Shown one piece after another: positions 1-9,900 of a stretch of 64,000 bases of DNA; the stretch's first letter is position 1, and each line of letters begins with the position of its first letter. The notes beneath the pieces are model-generated. The model had not been told where the DNA came from, searched no databases, and worked only from the letters and a program-made list of their open reading frames with translations. A program made the position numbers and the translations under genes. The DNA comes from Trochalopteron elliotii. Its lineage: Eukaryota > Chordata > Aves > Passeriformes > Leiothrichidae. The stretch is from contig JANPWX010000205.1 in the NCBI GenBank assembly GCA_024734555.1, positions 334,502 through 398,501 of the forward strand. The letters are read 5' to 3'.

Positions 1-514
1 TCAGAGGTCTCTTCCCAACCGAATTGATACTGTGATTCCCACTCTGGCTCCCAGGGTTTCCCCTCGAGCTTCAGGGGTGCAGCCTGAGGCGGATCCCCGC
101 TTTGTGCCGCACCGCCCTGCACTGCCTTGAGGCCCCTCAGCCTCCCGCTCCCCTGGGGGCTCCAAGGCAGCGTGGCGGACCCCGGCATACGCGGGCCCAC
201 GTTTCGGAATTGTGTATAAGCTCCTCGGGCTCGTTTCGGCCCAGAAGGACGCTTCCCACACGCCGCTTCCCGCCCCGCCTCGGGCCGCCACAGAGCGCCC
301 GGCGACACCGCTCCGCCCTCCGCTGTGCCACACTTTCGTCACGGCCGCGCCCGTGGCTCCACCGCCCCCCTGAGCCTCAGCCATTGTCACCGAACGTGTA
401 TTGTCCTCGCCGGTACCTCGGAGTCGCGTTATCCTCGGAGTTAACACCAGGGCTGCCGGATCCTGACTCGAATCTGCCGTCGCCAAAAGCCAGGCCGCCC
501 CTGTCCCTGCGCCA

Positions 515-560
515 CCAGCGGAACCGGAAACGTCGCCATTTTGTTTCGGGTGATGGCGGC
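515..560 (+). promoter_or_regulatory. SFSWAP: Core promoter motifs: ETS-like CCGGAA and YY1-like GCCATTTT
   Basis: A CCGGAA core at 524-529 matches the ETS/GABP consensus. About ten bases later GCCATTTT at 535-542 matches the YY1 consensus. This pairing is common at TATA-less housekeeping promoters, with YY1 sites often lying at or just after the start of transcription. The main start is therefore inferred to lie at about 500-545, giving a 5' UTR of roughly 130-170 bases. This is motif evidence only. Confidence 0.5.
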
Positions 561-588
561 TGTGGTGCTTTGGGGCCGGGGGCTTTAG
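553..588 (+). other. Short upstream ORF in the SFSWAP 5' UTR (11 codons)
   Basis: An ATG at 553 has G at -3 and G at +4, a strong initiation context. It opens an 11-codon frame ([11 protein letters not shown]) that ends at TAG 586-588. The stop is 83 bases before the SFSWAP start, which has a weaker context (G at -3, T at +4). If transcription starts upstream of 553 this ORF could lower translation of the main frame. Whether it is in the mRNA depends on the unmapped transcription start. Confidence 0.45.
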
Positions 589-671
589 CGCGGGCCTGGC
601 CCTGCGGGGACTCGCTGCTCGGACAGTCGGTGCTCCTGCGAGCTGCCTCCGCCTCGCTGCGTCCCCCGGTG

Positions 672-925
672 ATGTACGGAGGGCTCGGAGGGTCTCGACG
701 GACTGCAGAAGAAGCAGGCCCGCCGCCCCTAATGTTGTTGTCAGGCGGGGGAACGGTGCCCGGGCCCCCCGGAGGAGGTGGAGGTGGAGGCGGGAGTAGC
801 CGTGTGGAGCTGCTGGTGTTCGGCTATGCCTGCAAGCTGTTTCGGGATGATGAGAAGGCTCAGTACCAGGAGCAGGGGCGACACCTTATTCCTTGGATGG
901 GAGACCCCAAGATCATGATCGATAG
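672..925 (+). CDS. SFSWAP: SFSWAP coding exon 1
   Basis: Encodes residues 1-84 and two bases of Arg85. A Gly/Pro-rich leader of about 43 residues, with an eight-glycine run at 34-41, precedes the conserved block from [19 protein letters not shown] to GDPKIMIDR, which starts the DRY_EERY region. The donor is GATAG|GTCGGT, with C at +3, a weak site. The leader looks longer than in mammals. Confidence 0.95.
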
Positions 926-3900
926 GTCGGTGTAACACAACCCCTAGACTGTGCTGCGAGATCTCCTGTGATAGCCTCTTTCTGTTCCCCCCCTTGTGCT
1001 GTGGGCAGTGAGGGCGGGGGTTGAGCAGAGGGCTCGCTCTGGCAGGCACGGCGGGACCTCCCGCGGCGGGGCTGGAGGCTGCTCCTCCCGGCACGGCTCC
1101 GAGGGTGCTCCGGTACCGCTGCAGGGCTCCCCCGCCCCGTCTGCGGGAACCTGGGGGTTCCCGCTCTGGCAGCGCTGGGAGGGTCCTCTCCTCCTGGCAG
1201 TCAGCGTGTGATGGCTCTTTCTGCTCCACTTGTCAAGGCAGGGTCGGCAGGGTGGAGAGTGGGAATGATCTGTTCCTTTTCAGTGCAAACCACAAACATC
1301 TTCTTTTTTCACTTGGAATCCAAGGGATCGTGATTGCGTGGGAGTACTTATTAGGCACATTGTATGTTCTGTAGGTGAGAATGGTGCACTGTGGGGAGTG
1401 CAAAGATGTTAATCCGCCTTAAAGGAAATGGGGATTTCCTATTTCTCCTACGTAATCTGACTGCAGGCTGTTGATGGGATACCCCAAGAGCAGTTCTTGG
1501 CCTCTTTACTTTTCCTGGTGCCATGATTTACTGTATTAGACAGAATAGATTTGATTTGGGGTGCTTGCTCTTGAAATTTTATGTCAGGGCTGGCTTCTTT
1601 TGGTTGTTATGCCACAGGTCCAGGTTCCTGGCCAGAGAGAGTAATATAATCTGCTTTGATGTTCTTTTTGGTCTCTCGAGTTGTTTCAGCACTGCAGGGT
1701 GGGATTTGGAAATAAATTCATTCAGAAAGGGTTCCCTGAATATTTTGTTGGACAGAGGGGTGATGAGAGATCAGTTTGGTTATGTTTGAGTGGAGCACTG
1801 AAAGAATAATTTAAGAGTTGTGTCTGACTCTGAAAACCTCAGTGGAAAGATGGAAGGATTTTGGTTTGAAAAGGGTCACATAACATACTCTATATATTTG
1901 TTCCCTCAGTTTCATCCCTGTTTTGGTGCTGGACAGAATTTTCTTATTTTGATCTTGAAGCTGTATTTGTCTGGAAAAAATGTCAGTAAGGGAAGGTCTT
2001 TTGATTTCCTTCCATAGGACTGGAGAAAAAAGAAATGCCTTTGTGCTGTTTTGGTGCTTATGCCATTAAGGATGGTTATAATTGGAATAAATTTGTTAAA
2101 TTGGAATAGACACGAAGGCAGGACAAAACAGACATAAATATTTTTAGCCATGTTTCATTTCTCACTTATACAACAGTGGAAGTGTTGTGTTGCACACTTC
2201 TAATCCAGATCATTTCTGTGACTGATCTCATTTGTAGGTAGAGGCTGTTTTTGGGGTGCTGTGCAGCAGAGCCCCGTTCACAGGTGTTACAGAAATTTTA
2301 GGGAGTAAACACTAAGTATGTACATGTCTGTACACACATACTGAAATACCAAATAATGTACATTTGCGAGTTAAGGCAGCTTGCAATTGCTAATCTTACA
2401 AACTCCTTTGGAAGCTTAGATTCCTTTTATCTCCAGCAGCAGGAAGTCTTCATTTTCACCATTTTGAGAAAAGCACATTGCTATGAGAAGACTTGGGTTC
2501 AAGTTTGCCTGTGGACAGAGCTTGATTAACCAGACCTATGTTTCATTTGCTTTTTGCTATAAGAATATTTACTTTCTTTGTTTTTGGTCTAGCAAGTTGG
2601 CACAAGTCAAGAGTTGTGTGTGGGAAGACACCTCAGCGGAGTCGAGTTTACTGTTGCTTTATTTTCCAATCAGTTTCTCTTACTGATGCATAAATATTAT
2701 CCCAATGCAGTGCTTTTCCCGCAAATAAAGTGATTTCTTAGTAAAGGAACTGTACATCATTGATCTTTGCCGATTTTGCGGTGAACCTCCTTAAATTGCA
2801 TGTTTATGTTACTGTTCCTATGTATGTGTGTCTCTCTATCACATAACCCAGAACTTATTTCCTCAGCCAAATGGCTAGGGGCCGAGCCTAGCCATGATTT
2901 TACCTCCAATGGACGCAAGTTTCTATGGTGAAGATTTCTCCTGAGAGTTCGGGACTAGCAGAAAGAAGCGAGGAAATTTCGACCGTTTGGTTCTTTCGGA
3001 TAGGTATTTATGTACTCGGGTTTGTGTGAATGTAAGCTATTTGACTTTCCAGAAAAACGTATTTTGCAAGTGACATTGATTGGTTGGTTGAAGCACGTAC
3101 GGTAAGAGCTGTTAGGGAAATGGATCCCACTTAAACTATTAAAGGATACCTTTGCCTTTAATTGTAATAATTTATTAGTTTCTTTGAGAGGAATTTAGAC
3201 TATTAAACAAATTTTCGATAGTTGGTGACAAATGATTAGCAGAATTAATTGTAACTTCTAAAAGGGAGTATGCATTAACGTATAAGTTTGTTTGGTTTTT
3301 TTTTCATTTTTATTGGGTAAGTATTTAAGTAGTCACATAAACCCAAGCCCTAAGTTCTTTGCATTGACCAGCTGTTTCATCCTGCAGGTATGATGGGCGT
3401 GGTCACCTGCATGACCTTTCTGAATATGATGCTGAATATTCCACCTGGAACAGAGACTATCAATTGTCCGAAGAGGAGGCTAGAATAGAAGCCCTCTGTG
3501 ATGAAGAGAGGTATTTAGCCTTGCATACGGACTTGCTTGAGGAGGAGGCAAGGCAAGGTATTGCTCAAGGAATAACATGGTTATTAAAAAAGCACGTTTA
3601 AATAAATTATTCTGAAACTAAATTTACTCCTAATTTTATACTCTCTTTTTCTGATGTTATCTTGACAGTACCCAGTGGATTCGAAAAGCGGGAGTCTTTG
3701 CGTGTGTGAGAGGACCTCAGGATAGTTTAACTGTAGATCCACACAGAAATTGCCCAGATTCTGAGGGCAGACTGGGATTTCAGAGCCCCCAAAATAAACA
3801 CATTCTGCTTCATTTTTAGTGTTGTTTAAAGGAAATTCTGTGCTTTTATATGCATAATTGCATTAGAATGTCTTAATCCACAGCCTGTATCTCTTCAAGA

Positions 3901-6900
3901 AGAAATAAATGGTCAGCATGTGTACATGCTGTGTTTTTCTATTTTGTTTTTAATGAAAGCTAAAATGATTAGGAGAAAACTTCTTATTTAAAAACTAAAG
4001 TAAGAAATATTACTTATTTTTTAATAAATTAGCCTCTGAATGTATTCTAATGTTGGTAATTTCATTTTTTGTTCAAGAGGAGGAATATAAAAGACTCAGT
4101 GAAGCTTTGGCAGAGGATGGTACCTATAACGCAGTGGGATTCCGTTACGGCAGTGATTATTATGACCCTTCAGAACCCACTGAAGAGGAGGAACATCAGC
4201 CTGCAAAACAAAGAGGTAAGGGGTAAAAATGAGAAGGATTATTTGGAGAGGGAGAACATAGCATTTCTCTGTCTTGCAGTTGAGGATTTAAAATATATGT
4301 GTTATTAAAATGCAGTTAAAAATTCTGAAAGCATTGCATCAAAGTCTTTATGGGACTCTATTACTGAATTTTTGCACAGTTTGTTCTTGATGAGCTTAAA
4401 AATGTTTTCCTGCTATAGCACAGTCAATACTGCAGTAGTCAGGGAATTTAATTCTGCTGTCATGCAGATTCTTATTCAGAAAAAACTAGTAATTCTGTAA
4501 AACAAAGGGTTTTTCCTCTGCTCTTTTGTACTGAAGCAGAATTGATTGTCTTTTCTGGGGTTTAATTCACTTGTTAAAGACTATAACCAAATACTGTTAG
4601 CTAGAGCTGCTGCCGAAAGAAACACTCTGTTCTTCTTTGTCTGCTGCTCTTTCCTTCTTTTGTTGCTGCTAAAATTTCTCTGTACCTTTGTGGAGTTAAA
4701 CTATTTGAGTTCATTTAAAAACGCAAAACAAGAAGTAACCCACCAGAAAGTAACCAAACAAGTGAATTCCCTTTGCTTCATGGTTTGTCCTCAGTAATCA
4801 CTGCAGCATCTCATTCGTGGTGAGGCTGTTCTGCTGTTTCTGCAGCTCCTGTGGTCAGGTGTTCCTGCACTTGCTGCCATCTAATCTGTCACGGAAAAAG
4901 GGGAATACAATTTCCCTTGAGGCTAGTAGAATATGTAATACTATAAGTTACTTCAAAAAGTAAACTTTTTACTTCAATTATTATAAAAATCTGTAAAGCA
5001 GAGTATTTTCAGAGGAACATTTCTGCTATAGCAAATAATGGCATGTAATACAAATTATTCTTTTTAACCATATTTAAATGTTGTTTATATAGCTGTATTT
5101 GATAATTCCTTGATTGCACATCCTTTTAGAAATACTTTATTTCAATTTTTTTTAACATTTGTGTACTTTTTTTTTTTTCTGAATACTTTATTGTGTCATT
5201 TCTTGTAGAAACAGCTCAGACAGAAAATACAGAGGAAAATGAAGAACCTTTTGTTGCCCCTCCAGGACTGAATGTACCTTCTGATGTGGAACTGGTATGT
5301 GTACATGTAATGCAGCCTACACTTCTGCCAGTTTTTGACCAGTTGATAGTGCTCTGTTTGGTGGTTGGGTTAGGTGTTTTTTTCATTAACTTTAGTATGG
5401 TGCATTTTAAAATATTCTAAAATAGTAACTTAATTTCAAATGTTCTGCATTGAACTCTTGAGTTCTAGGGACACCGTTGAACCTTCTTTTTCACAATGAA
5501 ATGATTGCTTTGCTTATGTTAAGTGCATTTGGTATCACTTGTGATGTCATTTTAGCTAATGCAGAGGAAAGGCAGTTGTTCTTGGAATGGATACTTGCTG
5601 AGATGTAAGGTATTTGCCAAGTGTTCTGTAGAGTTGATTGGACTTGTGTATTTTTCTTGAAGGGAGCTGAACAGACACCTGCTTGAGTAGAGGTCTAGCT
5701 ATAAGGGTTTTCAGTGTACTTCAGGTTTCATAACAGATGCTAAAAAATCAGATAATATTCTTTCTTCTATACCTGTGGTCATGAAAGTGTTAATTTATAT
5801 GAGGGCTCAACTTGATATTCTCAGCTTGATAACCTTGGCCAGTGAAGATTCAGAACCCTCTGTTAGAATAGTAGTGAGCACTGAGTATTCATGTAACTGT
5901 TTTTCTTCTTCATTAGCTTTTATTTAAAGGACCTTGAGTTTTCAGAGAAAATCATCTTATTTTGCATTTTGATACTGTTTCCAAAATGTAACTGCTGGTG
6001 ACAGAGTGTTGGTTTAGATAGCTGCTTGGCTTGAGTTTTGTTCTGAAATTTAGGATATATTTACGTTGCATAGTGCAGTGTGGGGCTTACTGAAGTGATT
6101 TCTCCTGTTGAACTCCAGTATATTCACATGAACAGAAAGCAAATGTAGGTATATTTGATTTTGATTAAAAAAAAATAAACCCCACAAACATTGAAATGTC
6201 TAGACAGCAGCTCTGAAAGCAATGTGTACTTAACCTGGGATTGGGAATTGTGAGAATTGTTTTTTGTAAGCCTGGATTTGTTGTTGCTGATCTATTCAAG
6301 TCATTCAGCTTTACCATGGAAGATATTTATTCTGTTTAAATTTAAGAAATTTGAGAATCAGCTTACTGACATGGAGACTTTGCTCCCAGTCTGCAAGCTG
6401 CAGTTCAATAAAGGTAGATATTTTATATCTCCTGTAATACAGATCAATGCAAAGTGGAAATATTCAATGAAGACAAGTCAAGCAGTAAAAAAAAAGTCCA
6501 GAACTATGGAATGTTCAGTGTAGGGCAGCTCCAGCTGCAGCAGTAATGTCATTCTTGTACCTAGAGTAGAAGAACTGTGACAAACAGGCCGAAGGTCTTC
6601 CACTGCTTAAAACTGATGATGGGCAAAGATAATTGTTCCTCACCAGGGCACTTAAAGAAGTCTGTGGATGCTCTTGAAGTGGGCTGTTAGAGAAAATTTT
6701 TGCTTAATAACTTGTGAGGAGAGATAGAAACAGAAAAACTTGATGCATGATGTGAAACTGGTATTGCACAAAATGTTATCAGTTTGTTAACTACCTCATT
6801 GCCTCTCATTAAAATAATCTTTGCTGGGGTTTTAGAAGGACATATAAAACTTGAAACAACGTTATTTTCCATATTGAACATGTCCTGGTAAGGGATCCAA

Positions 6901-9900
6901 TTGGCAGAAAACAGCTTTTAAAATTGGCTGTTTGATAATATTCAGACTTTTTCTCTATGTGGAGCATCACTGTCTCAAATAATTTTAATCTACTGAGAAA
7001 CATTTTTTGAGGTTTGCAACATAGCTGTGTATCTATGCAGTAAAAATGCAAAGCTAAACCAAATCATTAATGTGACACTTCAGTCCTTATAGGCACAGAG
7101 TTTGTGTGTTTTTACAGTGTACTGAGCACAAGACAAAAGACCTGAGTATGAAATTAAAAGCAGTGAATAATGAAGTTCATTCATTCTTTAACTGTACTCT
7201 TGTTCTCTTCACATCTTGGGTTTGATATCGCACTGCTCCCTAGGGATTTCTGGAGTGAAAATGCGTGGATGCTGCTGAACTTTATTAATTTTATCTTTTG
7301 CTGTGTTGCTGAGGTGTTCAATGACTCTTCAAGGGAATGGATGTGGGAATTGTAGTTTGTATGTTGGTCTTGAGAGGCAACATGTTCTTCCCAAGCAAAT
7401 ACAAAGTAAGAAATTTCTAGTTAGGGAACAATAGTTGCACATTCTGAGATAACGGAATTAAGGACAGCTTTTGGGAAGGAAACCGTACGTGCTGAGTCTT
7501 CAGGGAAGCCTGAGGTCATGCAGGGTCTGTGGCACTCTTCAGTTTGGTGTTCAATGCAGAAACAGCTGTGCTGGTAGAAGAGAATCATACAAAAGGAACT
7601 GAATGAGCAGGTGTGGAGGACTGGGACTCTTTCGGTTATTTTTTAGGGCTGATGTGATTTCATTAGTTTTAAGTGATTATGAAACTTAAGCTGTTAAAGT
7701 AAGCCAAGAAGAACAGGGAACTACTGTTCTTTCTGATTCCCTTTGGACTTCTAACACTGTACAAACTGCTTATGAAAATACAAATATGTGTTGTTTTACT
7801 CCCACAGCCACCAACGGCAAAGATGCATGCAATCATTGAGCGAACTGCAAACTTTGTGTGCAAGCAGGGAGCCCAGTTTGAGATCATGCTGAAAGCCAAG
7901 CAAGCACGCAACTCCCAGTTTGACTTCCTGCGCTTTGATCACTACCTCAACCCCTACTACAAGTTCATCCAGAAGGCCATGAAGGAAGGGCGCTACGCGG
8001 CTCCTTCCGAGAGCAAAGCTGATGAGAAGAAACGTGAGTCGTTGCTTGGCAAATGGTGGCTTCAGGATGGGAATCAGAGAAATAGATGCTGGTCTTTTTG
8101 TTAAAATAGCCACATTTTTCTGGGATTCCCCTGCAGCTGAGATTGATGTGATGATTCAAAATTTTGTTTAAATTGGAGATTTAAAAAAATATATATTGTT
8201 TGTGGGAACTTTCAGCTGCAGGAGCTGCTATGATGTGGAAGTTTTAGAAACAGTCCTATAGCTCAAGTCCAGCAGAAGGACTGTTTGGGTATAGGGTCCA
8301 TTTAGGGTTTAGTTTTATTGATGTTGGGGAACATCTTGGATCTATGCTTCTGTGACTACGCTGATTTATATGAATGGTGCTTTCCTAAGAATTCATGCTT
8401 GCCCTGTATCACTATTTTCTCCTAAAGCAAATTCATAGCAAACCCAAATAAAATTCAGACATTGCTTTTGTTTAGACTCGAGAGTCAAATCTGAGGAAGA
8501 TGATGATGATGATGATGACGATGATGGAAATTATCTTCATCCAAGTCTTTTTGCATCTAAAAAGTGCAGTAGGCTTGAAGAGCTCATGAAGGTACTTGAC
8601 ACTGTTAAAATTACCTTTTTATCTTGTAAAACACCTGATTCATAGACACAAAAATTCTAATGTGCAGGTGCTCAGGTCTTTTATTGACAAAGGTCTGGGG
8701 TTCTTTCCAGATTGTAATTGAAGTCTTTTTTGGTAAACTTTTGAGTTGCCTTTTCTCTAGTACACAAATTAATGTTTTTCCATTTCCAAGGAATTAAACT
8801 TCTGTTTCTGATGCCCTCTGGTATTGAGGGCACCACTCAAGGATTTAGCCTACAGAACCTGTGTTGAAGCAAAGAGATTAAGGTATTTAATGCCTTCTGT
8901 ATATAAGTTGAGAGAGAAATTTTTTTCTTCTTAGATTTTAGTAGATGAAGCATTGACAGGAAATAACAGTTCCAGCAGATAATATTTCACCAGAATTTAC
9001 TGCTCATTAAATGTAAATTTTGCTAGATGTGTTAGTTGTTTTTATTTTCTGAGACTGGGCATTGATGGGGTGATGGGAGTGACAGATAGTTGTACATATT
9101 TGAGGCTTTCAGAGGAATGGCTGTGGTGCTGTCTGATATTTAGACAAGGCAAGTTCTGTGCCTTATTCCAGCGATGACAGTCATTGGCTAACAGTAATAA
9201 CTACTTCTTTTTTGTCATTCATTTCTGTTTACCCGAAAGTGTTTTTTGTCTTGTTTTTCACTCATTTTCAAATACATTGATTCTGATGTGAGAGCTATAA
9301 AACCAGTAACTTCAGTGTTTGCACGGAATTATTGATATCTATTAACATAGATAAATTTGCTTTCACAGCAATGTTGATGCTACTGTTCTTTAAATATGTA
9401 CTTCCAGTTTTAATCTTCTTTTCTATTTTCAAAATATTTTCAGCCTTTGAAGGTAGTAGACCCTGATCATCCCCTTGCTGCACTGGTGCGCAAAGCACAA
9501 TCAGATAATAATTCATCTACACCACAGTCAACAGACGGGGCAGCTGTGCAGACATCACAGGCAGAATATTCCTCTGATTGTAAGTGCTTTGTAAGGAGGC
9601 AGCTGGTGGTGTGTTTTGATGAATTGTGTGTGGATGCTGGTGAGAGGAGAATATGTTGGCTTCATGCTTCATCCTGTGTATTTATTCCTTTGCAATCTCC
9701 TGAGTCTTTGAAGGTCCGTTCTGAGTATCTGTTGAATTGCTGCTTAGGAAAACCAGGAATGGGATGGAGGGGGTGGGCAGGCAGGAGGTCTCCAGTCTGT
9801 GAGTACATTTAGCACAGTACCCTTATTATTATATTATTTTGTTCCTCCAGATTTTGTAAATTCTGATACTCAGAAAGGTAAAGTCAAGCTTAAATGAGTT

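Larger units (their letters stand above)
90..1250. promoter_or_regulatory. SFSWAP: CpG island over the SFSWAP promoter and exon 1
   Basis: This stretch is GC-rich and dense in CpG, unlike the AT-rich intron that follows from about 1270. It covers the presumed promoter, 5' UTR, coding exon 1 and the first 300 bases of intron 1. No TATA box is visible at the expected place, which fits a broad housekeeping promoter. Long open frames on both strands here are a by-product of the GC content, not genes. Island edges are by eye. Confidence 0.85.
926..3387 (+). other. SFSWAP: SFSWAP intron 1
   Basis: 2462 bases. The first 300 remain CpG-island sequence; the rest is AT-rich. It has no open frame resembling a known gene. 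The block at about 2867-3101 retains many CpGs and has exon-like splice signals; it is listed separately as a candidate cassette exon. Confidence 0.9.

Noticed and set aside
1..486. 161-codon minus-strand frame upstream of SFSWAP, suggesting a divergent gene
   Set aside because: It lies wholly in the CpG island, where stops are rare by composition, and has no recognisable domain. A non-coding divergent transcript remains possible.
102..671. In-frame N-terminal extension of SFSWAP from ATG 102
   Set aside because: The frame is open but has no similarity to SFSWAP, it spans the promoter motifs, and the known protein starts at the MYG motif at 672.
4069..4308. 79-codon + strand frame over exon 3
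   Set aside because: It is a different frame from exon 3, whose own frame matches SFSWAP exactly.
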